From NCBI GenBank assembly GCA_037447655.1, contig JBBHKE010000470.1, positions 32,406 through 56,094 on the forward strand: a stretch of 23,689 bases of DNA, read 5' to 3'. Within the stretch, counting starts at the first letter, position 1, and every line of letters begins with the position of its first letter. Source of the DNA: Zygnema cylindricum (taxonomy: Eukaryota; Streptophyta; Zygnematophyceae; Zygnematales; Zygnemataceae). The notes under the pieces were generated by a model. The model ran no database searches. It had not been told where the DNA came from and saw nothing but the letters and a program-made list of their open reading frames with translations. A program made the translations under genes and the position numbers. Shown here in pieces: positions 1-10,819 of the stretch.

Positions 1-75
1 AAGAAAGATTTTCAGAAAAATAGTAGAGAGTTCCTAGCTTGCTGATGGAGTTGATGAAGGTCTGATGCTGCTTAC

Positions 76-2314
76 CTCCATAGCCTCCCGAAGACGGGAG
101 ATGACCATTGTCATGTATTGAGTGATGTTGGCCTCATTTTGCAAAGTCGTAGTCTGGAAGTAGTTGAGGTAGTCGTTCGATCCTTGAGAGATGATAAAAA
201 GACTTTTAGAAAGAACCTGCAGTAAAGTGAAACCAAAATATACGCTTTTTGTTTTTATTTTGTTTTTTGGTTTTTTAGTTATTTAGTTTTTCGGTTTTTT
301 TTGACATGAATTATATCCGTTTTTAAAAAAAGATTAAAACTACCTTAAATATAGTTATATTTTGTTAATAGTAGGACATCTTCGGAGGAAATCTATTCGT
401 TTTTTACGAAAATCGTTAATCTTGGAGGAAAAAAGCGTAGCTCTTAACATTAACATAGCTGAAATTATAAGCTTGGTTAAAGTAGATTGAAAATCTATTT
501 TTTGGAGAATCAAACAAAATCCTCCCTCGTTGCGTTAAAATTAAATTGGTAATATCTAAACCATTACCAATTACAACAAAAGCAAACTGAACCGCCATTT
601 CAATAAAATTGAAAATTATACCGTGTATCGTTAATAGAGTTACTAACATGATATAGTTGCCCTAAATTGTAGCCCGTGAACCTCAAATAGCATTTGTACT
701 ACGTGTTTTTTCCTTAATTCTTTGAACGGTTCAGAAATCGCCACGTCATTTCAAACTGAATTAGATTTCATAACACTAACAAAAACCCCACAATAATTAA
801 TCATTTATCCGATAACGATTTGCGGTTTACCTCATTCGAATAATTATTTTTCACGGTTTGGAATTGTAATAATTGGGTCGTTAAAGAGATGCAACGCGTA
901 TCCTGTGTCAAAAAAAAAAAAAAAAAAAAATGATGATAATGTGAATTCAAGTTATATCTACATTCAAATACGAACATTTCTAGGTTTATTAAAGCAAGTT
1001 AAGGAAGAACGACAAGTATATTTTTTTATATGTTTTTCGTTTTAATCGACATATTCTTTTTAATAAATATAATCGTTTAATCAAATATATTCCTTTAATC
1101 AATACATTCGTTATGGTTCGATAAATCAACATATTTTTTTCAATCAATTTATTCGATTTCCAAGACCCAGACATGTCGTGAAGAAAACGCTAAGTTGTGG
1201 GAAAGAAATTGTTGAATATCAATTTTTAACAAACAAAGGTCTGCGCCAAGTCGTTTTCATTCAAAGAGGAAATAGGAGGGAGAGGGAGAGTGGGAGGAAC
1301 AGGGAGAGGGAGGGAGAGGGAGAGGGAGAAGGGGGTTGGCAGAGGCAGCAGAGGAGAGGGAGAGGAGAGGGAGAGGTGACGCCACTTCTGTACAAGATGA
1401 ATCCACGCACTTTCTCGAGAAAATACAATTAAGATTTATCCACAGTTATTCTGGTTTCACTTCACAAAATACCTTAGTTAGTCTTACCCCTTGGCAATTA
1501 GTTGTATTAAGGACACCTGAGGCCGTGGATGCAAAATTTATTCCGTAATCGAAAATTCCCGGAACTGAGGAATTAGGGTTTAAGAAAGGAGGAGCTGAGG
1601 GAAGCCCGGAATAATTTGCTGCAATTTGACCAAACATTGGTAAACATATTATTATTAAAACATGCTATTTTCTCCCTCTCTTGTTTTAATTCCCTTTCAC
1701 CGAAAAATACTATTTCACTCACAGCTTGATTTTTGAAAAGTAGTAGTCGTTAATCTGTAGTCCTTATTAGTCCATAGTCTTTAGTCCTTGAGTCTTTATT
1801 CTTAATTTTTTTCTAAATTGTCTATAGAATCAGTTCAGCAGCAGTACTGTTGGTTTTTGTTTGCTTTTCAGATTCACAAAAAAATATCTTTCTTCCTTTT
1901 CTTTCTTACTTTTATCAGTAAAATACCATCGTACTAATAGTATTTCTAAGACTTAGCCTCCTTTCCATTCTTACTTTTTCAATAACAATAGTACCAATAG
2001 AGTTTCTAAAACTTACCCCAATAGTCGACCGACATTTTTCCGTTCGAAAACCGGCCTGACGCTGGAATATAGTCTTCTCCATAAGGTAAATAATTGGCTT
2101 GAAATGGAGTATTCAACATATTATTTGTACCCACATCTACAGTTGAATCCCCGAAAATAAACATTGCAGGAAAAAGAGGAGTTTGTGAGGAATTCGACCT
2201 GGGTTCGTCGGAAGAAAACGGGTTTTGCATCTCGGTTCGAAAAATTACGCAACGACGGCTATCTGGATATAGATTTTGATTTTCATCTCCTAATTTTAGT
2301 CGGATCGATCCCAT
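76..2314 (-). CDS. GDSL esterase/lipase, gene 1 (5' part, runs off left edge)
   Basis: Acyl-ester hydrolase of the plant GDSL (SGNH) family, built from four exons read on the minus strand: 2314-2017, 1618-1488, 902-831 and 216-76. All junctions are GT/AG and in phase (1, 0, 0). Exon 1 carries block I, FGDSTVDVGTNN, with the nucleophile Ser near residue 57. Exon 2 carries the oxyanion-glycine block GINFAS. Exon 4 carries block III, GSNDY, near residues 179-183. Exons 2-4 match the plus-strand paralog at 10820 in length and sequence. The usual exons 5-6, with the DxxH motif, must lie left of position 1, so catalytic completeness cannot be judged. The N-terminus is odd: the only in-frame Met (2314) is followed by a charged stretch, not a signal peptide. 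The frame stays open upstream only to a TAG about 55 bp away, so an unseen upstream exon or a lost secretion signal is possible. A 21-T tract (transcript sense) precedes exon 3. Confidence 0.87.
910..930. repeat. A21 homopolymer next to the exon 3 acceptor of GDSL gene 1
   Basis: Twenty-one consecutive A on the plus strand, read as T21 in the transcript, followed by GACACAG and exon 3 at 902. It serves as the polypyrimidine tract of that 3' splice site. Confidence 0.85.
1268..1378. repeat. Purine (GGGAGA) tract in intron 2 of GDSL gene 1
   Basis: About 110 bp of almost pure G/A, reading as a pyrimidine tract in the minus-strand transcript. It lies inside the intron between exons 1618-1488 and 902-831. 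It creates Arg/Glu-rich spurious frames on the plus strand. Confidence 0.85.
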
Positions 2315-2695
2315 TCTGAAATCGGAAAGGGGTAGAAGAACTTGAAGGTTCTCAAATGAGCTTCTTGGGACCTACATTTCAAATAAACAATTTCTCAAAC
2401 GATTTTCTCAAACAGAGTGTTAAATTAACATCTTCATTGAGATCAACCGATTGACATTGACATCACCATGACGAGCTTAAACCTGACTGTCAAACCAGAT
2501 AAACCATGTCAATTTTATAAAAAACAGATTTTAAATTCACTTAAGAATAAAAAAAAGTCAAAAAAAGTCAACCTCGCGGAACCTCCGAATGCGGACATGA
2601 GCTGGCTCCCCTTGCACGTACAGCTGGCGGCTGTCATTCATGAGGCCTCCGGCACTGCCACATGGCGACATGCCGCTGCCCGATTTCTTAACTGA

Positions 2696-2705
2696 GACAC
2701 GTGTC
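2696..2705. promoter_or_regulatory. G-box palindrome GACACGTGTC
   Basis: A perfect 10-bp palindrome with the CACGTG core bound by plant bZIP and bHLH factors (ABRE/G-box class). It sits about 380 bp upstream of the first Met codon of the minus-strand GDSL gene 1, within a GC-rich patch. The motif is seen; its use as a regulatory site is inferred from position only. Confidence 0.4.
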
Positions 2706-2870
2706 TGGCTTCTGGTCTCCACCACAACGGGCCCCACATTGGTGTCTGGTGGTCCATCCACTCTGCTCGGTAAAGAGTGGAGACGAGACAAAGTGTGGAT
2801 ACGACAAAAAAAGGAAGACAGGATAGGGATGAAAATTAGCGGGGATAACAAGAGAAAGAGGATCATGTTC

Positions 2871-2905
2871 ACACACACACACACATACACACACATATAT
2901 ATATT
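2871..2905. repeat. CA/TA microsatellite
   Basis: Run of CA repeats passing into TA repeats, with one interruption. It produces spurious open frames on both strands (repeated Cys-Val or Thr-His). Confidence 0.9.
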
Positions 2906-3689
2906 GAGTTCTCTTTTTTTTTCATTAAATAGCATCATTCATTTGATTCTTAAGATCATTTTTGTTCCGAGTATGGTTTTGATTTTGTTCCGTGTTCTGA
3001 TTCCAATTCTGATTTATAAATTATAGTTTTAGTTCTAATTCTGACTTTTTCCCAAATTTGTGCAAAACCATGAAATAAGTAAGTTTTTTTTTTATCTTTA
3101 ATCATTGAGATAATCTCCTCAAACAAAACCTGATAATGGGGAGAACCTCTCCAAAACCTTCAAAAGAAAAGTCGCAAAAATCGGAGGTCCTTAGTATGCA
3201 CATGTCAAACAAATTTCCTTCAACTGTTTTAGAAAAAAATAGCAAAAAAAGAGTTGACAAAAATTGGAAAATGAAATTATATGATTGCATCGTATCAAAC
3301 TAAAGTGCTTTGATGATTGACTTTAGTCGGTGTGGATAACAATTTTTTTAGTCAGTTTCAAAGTTGCTGGGAAGATATTGGAATTTGGGTTCAAACTCAA
3401 AACAAAAAATCATTCAAAGGTTTCGGAAAATGAAGATTGGATTGTCCGCTAAAAAATTATTATCATCCACTATGTTGTCTTACTACTTAATTAGGCGTTA
3501 AATCAATTCATTTTTCAAATATTAACTTTGAAGAATGGTGTGTGTTTGAAATGTAAAGACTTTATTGCTATTGCAAAACCCTCGAAGGATTTCCACATTA
3601 AACGAAGTATATATATACACACATGTTTACGGGAATGGTATCATAGTGTAATCGACTAATCGGACCGCTGCCACTTGTCCGATTTCCAA

Positions 3690-4170
3690 GAGAGTAAATG
3701 ATGCGACGTCACGTTTCCCGGGAGAATCTGATTGGTTGGCGATGGCGGCTCCGCATTTCCTGGAGGCTTTCAAGACCGACGGACGCCAAGCAAAGCCCAG
3801 AAATAACGCAAACAGGATCCCGGCCGTTCACATGGAAAAAGCCTACGGCACAGCGTCACGTTTTTCTAGAGAACCGGTTTGATCGCCGACTTTGAAGACA
3901 GCCGGACAGACAAAGTCCGAAAATCGCTCAAAACAGGATCCCAGCCGTATGGAAAAGTAAATGATGCGACATGACATCGCGTGTTTCTATAGCGATTCCC
4001 AATATCTTGGAGACTCTAAAAAGCGTCGGGCACCAAGGACAAAACCCCGAAATAAAGAAGACGTGAAAGTACCACGTGGAGATTTAGATGTAGATTTACG
4101 TGTCCCTGGAGTAACTGATTGGTCAGCGATGTCACCTCCGGCTTTCCTGGAGGTAAAGAGCATCGTACAG
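3690..4170. repeat. Degenerate tandem repeat, unit about 120-130 bp
   Basis: About four diverged units in direct orientation. The 14-mer GTAAATGATGCGAC occurs exactly at 3694 and 3957 (263 apart, two units). AACAGGATCCCGGCCG at 3811 recurs with one change at 3932 (121 apart). CTGATTGG followed by a related 30-bp block ending in TTTCCTGGAG occurs at 3728 and 4115 (387 apart, three units). The DNA is more GC-rich than its surroundings. Open frames here cross unit borders and resemble no known protein. It may be a short satellite array or part of a transposon end. Confidence 0.75.
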
Positions 4171-4919
4171 TGAGGATAAAACCTAAACAAAGAGCGAGCA
4201 TGCATGGGTACAGGCGTCATGCAATAGTTCGGCGATGGCTGGTGCACCTGAAATGCGAACCTTACGATAAACACAGAATACGCCCACGTGTCTGCATGGG
4301 ATTGCTCTGTGGGTACAACTTTGTGCACTGAGTGTTCGCACATGGGGATTCTCATTATCAAGGCTCCGGCTGACATGCAATTCGTACAGATGCCACTTAA
4401 TACGTTTTTTAACAGTGCGAAACTGTTCAGTTCGCATTTATCGAATCACCAATGTGGGCGATATCACATTTTTTGAGGGACAAAGTATTTTCGAACCAGT
4501 AATCAAGGAATTAAACGAACCAACGTTGAGAAACATTTTCTTTTTGCTGTTGACTTGAAACCCTAATAACTGTTATATTAATGCATGGCAACCGTAAGAC
4601 GGATTCCAGCGTTTAGGCCAACATTGTCGATACTCCACATGGGGGCAGTTCGGATTTTGGTACAAAAAGTAATTCGACACGGATTATTTTGGGTCCACAT
4701 TGCGGCATAAGCACCAAGAGTGGATCGAAGTAATAACCTTAAGGGAAATGACAATAAGCATCTTCCCATTGGACCGTCAGCATGTGCCGCAAATGTTAGG
4801 GTATGTCCCCGTGTAATTTAAACTTAGCGAACTTACTTTGTTTTTTAGCGTAGATCCGGCGAACCCGGATTTCAGGTGTCCCTATGTGTAACACCGAAAT
4901 TGATACTTAAAGATGTGAC

Positions 4920-4967
4920 GATTGTAAACGTTGACAATGCCCGTGACGGTTGTCAACGTCTACAATC
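4920..4967. repeat. Inverted repeat, 18-bp arms
   Basis: Arms at 4920-4937 and 4950-4967 pair with one mismatch around a 12-nt spacer that itself contains GTGACG. It could be the centre of a fold-back element or a remnant of a small transposon. Confidence 0.7.
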
Positions 4968-5171
4968 TGTGATGACGCACGTTATTTTTTGTAACTTTGT
5001 GTGACGTCGCATGTCTTACCGTGACATTGTAGACGTACCGCCTTCCAGCCTCTGCCGTTTGATGGTTAAAGGAGATTCGTTTTGCCTTTGACCCTCCTGT
5101 CCGGTCGACGTGAAATGGCATCAAAATCTTGAGACCCTTGCAAAAAAAAAAACTGTACCGGACGGAAACGG

Positions 5172-5257
5172 ACAAAACAAAACAAATTGTGTGCTTTTTC
5201 TCGTCGTATTAAACCCAAACAAACAAAACATAGCGAATTGTGTACATTTCCTCGTCG
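5172..5257. repeat. Two-copy direct repeat, period 51 bp
   Basis: The block AATTGTGTGCTTTTTCTCGT (5185-5204) recurs as AATTGTGTACATTTCCTCGT (5236-5255). Each copy is preceded by an AACAAAACAAA-type stretch and followed by CG. Confidence 0.65.
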
Positions 5258-6000
5258 TTTGAAATTGTTTGAAAATTTTGAAAAACTTAGGCACGTGTGA
5301 ATATGTGTTCCTATTTGTTTAGCGAAAACACTTTGTTTTAAAACACAACGCCGATGTGTTTCAAATCAAAGTTTGAAGATGACGTTTTTTCACGTGGTCG
5401 TGGGTCGAAATACACAAGACGACAACATGTAGTACATTCTAAGTTCGACGATGTCGCAAAATGTACTTCTACTTTTTTCGATTTCTTTGTACGGGTGCAA
5501 CTTACGCAGTACGGCGCTAAGTTTTATAGGAAAACGAGAGAAAAAACCCTTACTTTGGCACATGGGGACATACCCTTGTATATACATAATGAGGGCGTCC
5601 CGTGGAGAGGCAAATTTTAGCCAGTCTTATGGATGTCAACGCGCCGGCTTTTCATGCCGGTTTTCATGCTTCTATATGGGTCGAGCTCATTGTTGCGTTT
5701 AAACTCGTAAACCTAAAAGTGTAAAATGTTTGATGTCAATCTAAACGTTTTAGCGCTCTATTCAAACTTTTTCCGAAGGATAATTTTTTTTTTGTTTTTT
5801 AAGTTTTGGAGACCTCTTTGAGAAGGGCTATTTGAATTTTTATTGCTTTCTCATTATTATGTATCTCATGAAATTGAACCAAAAAAAATAACAACTGCAA
5901 ACTGAAATTAGTCGAGTTGTTTAACTGTTAACTTCGAGTTTTGGTAAGGTTTTGTTTTAGTAAAGAACGTATTTTTTTGTGAGACGATACAAAAGTTGAA

Positions 6001-7259
6001 ATGGAAAAACCATTTGGGTACACAAGGGGAAAAAACAAATAAAACATTTAAAGACTACATGAGTCAAGAAAAAAAAGGGAAAGACAAAGATGTCAACCAA
6101 ACCAGACAACGTTGACTATTCCAATAAACCACCCACGTCAATTAAAACTGCCAAAGATGACTATTCACAAATGAAAAAACCTATACTAGATGGTTACCAA
6201 CAACACTAACAAGTTAAGGTCCACAATAATGATCTTCGATGTAGATGGGATCCCTCGGTTTAATATTTCAAGGGCCTCGTTTGTCATCTGCCATCGTCGT
6301 CGTCTTTCGTCGGATGAGGGTGTAGTTCCCACCTGCGGAAGATACACGTTGACAGTAGAAATTAGTTAGAAGACTTGGTATAAGACTCATCTGACATCTA
6401 AATTCAAAAGTTTTTCCCACACAATTGCAGAGGAAATCATCGAAAGACTTGTCCAACGTTTTAAAATTCTCCATAACAAATATGAAATAACGTATTTGGG
6501 GATTCATTGTTCACTATAATCAATAATTAAAAAAACAAAAAAATCCCTTTGTAGGTGATACATTTCCAATTGGCGGGCACGTATGCAATGTTGCACGAGA
6601 AAAAACATATGCTCTAGTCGGATTTGTGCGGACCATATTACTAAAAGTCTTACCTTCACAGTGGAGAAAAACAAAGTTGACCAAAAGGCTCGGAAGACCT
6701 TTAAAGTTGGGGGAAAGAAAAAGTATACGGGAATCTTCCCATTTGGCGGTGTAACCCCGCCCCAACGATCACATAATTATTTTCATATCGCTCTAAATCA
6801 TGCTCAAATGTACGTTCCTCTCTATGTGAGCAATGAAGTAAACGAATCCTTTTTGGCTCAAATGGTAGAATAAATATGTAAAGCCGAACTTTTTACAATA
6901 GAGATTGAGGCGGATCGGAAACATAAACGCAAAGCAAACATAAACTAGTTAGACGTCAAATGAAGTACCAAAATGGGGCTTTCGGCCACGCAACAACCTC
7001 GAGCCTTCGATAAGAAAGTAAGTCGGTATATGATTGAGTCAAAGATAGCTCCTATTGAAATCTAATCGTTGTCTCTTCCTCTAATACATGTAGCATTTCA
7101 ACGCTATTAGGCACAACAAGAGATGGAAAAGGTGAGACTTGATTTTGGGGCGAGCGTGGTGCATGTCTCAAGTCTAAAAAAAAATAACCTCATGAAATGG
7201 GAATTTGCTTGCCTCTACTTCAATGAATACCTCGGCAATAACAAAGATGAATTACTCGA
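6001..7259. other. Intergenic, possible remains of an unknown coding element
   Basis: Short plus-strand stretches look protein-like but are broken: one near 6425-6508 (with AEEIIERLVQRFKIL) and a 96-codon frame at 6583-6873. I do not recognise either, and they are in different frames with stops between. The lower part adjoins the 3' side of the minus-strand LINE remnant and may include its tail. Confidence 0.35.
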
Positions 7260-8330
7260 GAGGTGATAAAAAGCACCACCAAAATCTTAACACCACATTA
7301 TGGAACGACTTAAGTTCGGTGACGAGAATTAAAATTAAACCGCCATTAGACATTCGAAGGCTAGCTTGTTGATGGGCAAAAAAACCCACCAATCGATTAA
7401 AAATCCGATGCCCAACCGAGAGGTGTGGCACACTAAAAATGTGGTTGTCTTATTTCTTAAGAGAAAACGAAAATGAAGTGATAGGTGGTAAAGTTACTGT
7501 AAGACAATGACAAATACAACATGTCAAAATTGTAAACGCCACTTGGTTTTCCAAATGCTTAGTAACGCCTTCATAGTGGGAGCCGACCTCCAACAACGCA
7601 TCACCAACTACCTAGTTCACAAAACTACCTAGTTTACAAAGTAATGGGCTCTTATTGGGCAAACATAAATCTTTAATACTCTTTAATACCCCTCTTTTAC
7701 AGACGAGATACACAAATCCTTAGGGAGGGGGAGGGAAGGAAGATACCCCGTGGTGACTAGCCCACATGTTCATATGGTTTAAAGAACAACCGATCTCACA
7801 AATTTACTCGACGAAATGATGAAAATAATAATAAATCTTTGGTAGTAAACCACAATTTGCGTAGCATCTTTGATGGAAGGGAACAAACGACCAAGAAAAA
7901 CCAATATTTGATGCTCAAAAAGCTTAGAAGAGGGCCAAAGCAAAAAGAGGTGCCCTCAAAGGTCCACCCTAGCAAGACCTAGTTACGCAGTAAATGGTGG
8001 CAACATCACCCAAAAAATCTCTAAATGGAAAGATGAAAGAGCTTTGCGCAACATAAAATGCACGAACAAAATAGAATTTCCGACCCATATTGAATGGTGT
8101 GTGCTTAAGTTCTCGAAAGATAGCCTTACGATAAAAAGGGTCGAAGGCGTTAACCTCGTCCACCTAAAACGCCACCCTGTTTGGATGCAAATCCAAATGA
8201 GTTTGGACAACATAGACAACTGCCTCACAACTCCTTTTAGTAACAACTCCAAACAGGTGCCGTGAAATATGGTCGAAAAAATTTCGTTAGAGTTGGTTTC
8301 ACATTGTGCAAGCCACAAAAAGATACAATT
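7260..8330 (-). mobile_element. Decayed LINE (non-LTR retrotransposon) reverse transcriptase
   Basis: Stitched over several frames, the minus strand gives the core of a non-LTR retrotransposon reverse transcriptase. In transcript order: FGVVTKRSCEAVVYVVQTHL (about 8255-8196), then LHPNRVAF, a stop at 8166-8164, and VDEVNAFDPFYRKAIFREL (from 8163; the DxxNAF catalytic block). Next come VRAFYVAQSSFIFPFRDFL, then VTRSC-stop-GGPLRAPLFALA where families of this kind have TRQGDPLGGALFALA. After a frame change comes LFPSIKDATQIV, where the catalytic ADD is expected. Then GVTKHLENQVAFTIL (about 7560) and HQQASLRMSNGGLILI (about 7370). Stops, frame changes and the lost ADD show it is dead. The match is to my memory of plant LINE proteins, so the clade is not assigned. 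No end, poly-A tail or target-site duplication could be fixed; weak traces may continue past 8330. Confidence 0.75.
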
Positions 8331-9999
8331 TTTTTCTTATAATTATAGGATATTTTCCCTAAACAAGTTTGGAAGCACAAGACGTAAAGGAAATAGAAGT
8401 GGCATAACAATATGATGAATGAATGTAAAAAATGCATCTTTTATACATCAAAAACGCAATAACAAAGAAACGATTGAAGCCTTCAAGTGGGGTTTCAAAA
8501 GGATTTCTAAAGCAAATTCATAGACCATACCAAATAGACCTCTTCCAAAAGGTGAGATAAAAAAATGAAAGCATTGATATACACATGTCGATCGAAGTTA
8601 ATTGATTTAAGAGGTTCATGCACCTCAATAAATGGAAAGACCTCTTCAACTGTTGGAGCGAGGAAAGAATGTAGAGCTTTCGTGGTTTTTTTCGAAAACG
8701 GGGATGGGTGAATTGTCTAAGAGCTCGAGCAACCAAAGTGGACGATACAATGCTTTTACCTTGATACTGTGTAATTGGACGGGATATCAAAGTGGGTGAT
8801 AAGGGGGTGATAATGATCGACCAATTGTTTAGTTCATGTTACTTTGGTGCAACGACTCCCAATGCCCCCTCAAAAAACGTTTTTACCGAGCCTTTGTAGC
8901 ACGGGTGTCGCTCCTTTCCCTTTTTAGTGACTAATGGAATTCTTAAAGTGGAAACATGAATATTGAGTGTTAGATTTTGGGTGTGGTACCAATGTTAGCC
9001 AACAAGGTTAACAGAAGGCAAAAAGTTTTTTTAATTGGTTTGAAAAGGTGTTGGGGATTGCATAAATATAGTAACCAACGAGGGGTTTCACAAGGAGAAA
9101 TACCTAAAAGCAATAAAGTGTTTCACATTATCACCGTACGGGGGTTAGAGTAGCGTATCCAACATGGTGTCGGAATACTTGTGTGGGCCTTTGGAAATGC
9201 TTCAAAATGTATTGTCAAACTCGCACCCATAACAAATAAAAATTTCCTCCCTCACAGTAAAGGAACTTGAGGTGGACCTCTCTTCAACATTACAACCAAT
9301 ACAGGCTTCGGAATAGAAAGACGTGCATAGGATGAGATGGAATTCGCACGTCTTGATGTATGGTTAGAAGTATGTGAGGTTATAGTCAATAGATCACCTC
9401 GAGGAGACAGTGGTCGTGATAGCAAATGTTGTTCTATATAGATAAAATGTGACGTTGTGGGGTATGTGATGTGTTTGTGTTGTCTATCACATACTGTTAC
9501 GTTACGCTTTTGTCAACGTGATTTTTCACAATTAAAATCCACCATCGGTAATATATTCTCCCCGAGAAAACATACACAAAAAAATTACAGTATCGTACCT
9601 TCACATACGCTAAAACGTATAAACGCTTGCGATAAAACGTACTATCTGATGGTTTTTGACAACCAAAATTAGTACTGATAATACAATATACCCAAACGAA
9701 AAAAAAAATATTCTAAGCCTTGTAGTAATGCATCAATGGTTTGAGCAACTGCTAAAGTGCGCCAGCGCCCAACCAATTTTTTTTGCACTTTAAGTGTAAA
9801 TTTCCGCTTTTTAGTCTTCGGGTATATGCTCTGTATGTGTGTCGGTAATTAAAAGTTGCACATGGGATTTGGTTTTATTTTGAATATAGACACAAACTCC
9901 ACGACAAAGCATTTCAAATCGTGTTGTGAATCGAGTAGTTTTATATCGCGATAGATCCGATATCGATGTTTCGGTTATCGAACAGTGAGGGCGCCCGAT
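8331..9999. other. Intergenic, possibly the 5' part of the LINE remnant, then AT-rich DNA
   Basis: Minus-strand frames at 8237-8437 and 8518-8790 lie where the 5' part of the LINE reading frame would be. The resemblance is too weak to assert. From about 8800 to 10000 I see no gene. A perfect 9-bp inverted repeat, GTATGTGAT (9462-9470) and ATCACATAC (9486-9494), is present. Confidence 0.4.
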
Positions 10000-10290
10000 G
10001 TATAGCTCTGAGACCTACACAAAATATAACGACATTCTATAGGGTGAGACTTTCAATTCTAGTTTCACAATCCATTGCCTAACAGAATACGGAAATGGAG
10101 TTCGAAAATATAGTATGTAATAACTACTGTACTGAGCTACGCGATAATTATCGGCCCATGTTTAGAGGTAATCCATGGCGATCCATCAGTAATATTTTCC
10201 CAACCGATGATATATTGAGCCAATATATCGATTATCGGTGGGTCAAAAGAATGTACGTGTCGGTTATCGGTAAGTGGCTACCGATACACC
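9940..10290. repeat. ATCGAT/TATCGG-rich palindromic patch
   Basis: The stretch is dense in self-complementary words such as CGATATCG, TATATCGATTATCGG and TATCGGTA. It includes a perfect 8-bp hairpin at 10265-10272 and 10279-10286. Such patches are common in dispersed plant repeats; a similar GATCGAT/TCGGAT patch occurs at about 20190-20280. Element borders are not visible. Confidence 0.4.
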
Positions 10291-10819
10291 ACTGCTGTAG
10301 TTTTACGGCTTTGCAGGCTTAAACAATCCTGGTTCAGCAGCCATGTCATATCTACACATTTTCAATTTTTCACAAACGTTCACCCATCGGTCGCGCGTCC
10401 AGGTCCTACAAGTGTACGAACTATAAAACTTGATCGATGTTGACCGTTCAATTTTGCCATGAACCCCTTTTTTAGGCTTTCGCCGTCGATCCAGACTTGT
10501 CGCACGCCCAGTTCTGGCCCATCCTGTATTTGGGACGAGAATTGTCGGCACAGTTGTCGACTGCCGTTCTTTGGCAAAACGGACGACGGCATGTCAGTTT
10601 CGGTAAAGTACGATGGAAGCATACCGTACCGTGCCAATTCACCAAACTTCGGTTAAAGCGACCGTTTTGCTTTTTGCCCCGTCGTACTACATGTCACTGC
10701 GCGCCGAATTAGCGAAAAGCCGCCGGTCAAATCCTGCAGCCTTCCTTCGCTTCCTCTGTAGTGATCCATTTGGGAAAGAGCAAAACGAGGAAAGGAGAGT
10801 ATTAAGAAAAATAAACCTT
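10291..10819. other. Upstream region of GDSL gene 2
   Basis: Moderately GC-rich leader and promoter side of the plus-strand GDSL gene. No clear TATA box was found. An ATG at 10613 is in frame with the gene and would add 69 residues that look unlike the family, so I treat this stretch as non-coding. Confidence 0.4.

Larger units (their letters stand above)
2315..3689. other. Intergenic, probable promoter side of GDSL gene 1, then AT-rich DNA
   Basis: No gene recognised. The stretch 2560-2800 is clearly richer in GC than its surroundings and holds open frames on both strands, but none looks like a known protein; it more likely reflects composition. Being 250-500 bp upstream of the GDSL gene 1 start, it may be part of its promoter. 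From 2870 on the DNA is AT-rich and featureless apart from a CA/TA microsatellite. Confidence 0.5.
4171..6000. other. Intergenic, no gene recognised
   Basis: Several short frames of 60-90 codons exist on both strands; none resembles a known family and none has splice partners. The region is rich in ACGTG, GTGACG and CGTCAC words and holds a strong hairpin (4920-4967) and a 51-bp direct repeat (5172-5257). This suggests old mobile-element debris rather than genes. Confidence 0.5.

Noticed and set aside
2558-3026. Overlapping frames of about 125 codons on both strands
   Set aside because: GC-rich patch plus CA microsatellite; neither translation looks like a protein and promoter sequence explains it better.
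3961-4437. Several 60-130 codon frames on both strands
   Set aside because: They run over the degenerate tandem repeat, change frame between units and match nothing I know.
6583-6873. 96-codon plus-strand frame
   Set aside because: Not recognised, no neighbouring exon or promoter, and surrounding frames are broken; left as possible debris.
10613-10819. Longer N-terminus for GDSL gene 2 from the ATG at 10613
   Set aside because: It would place 69 non-family residues before a clear signal peptide.
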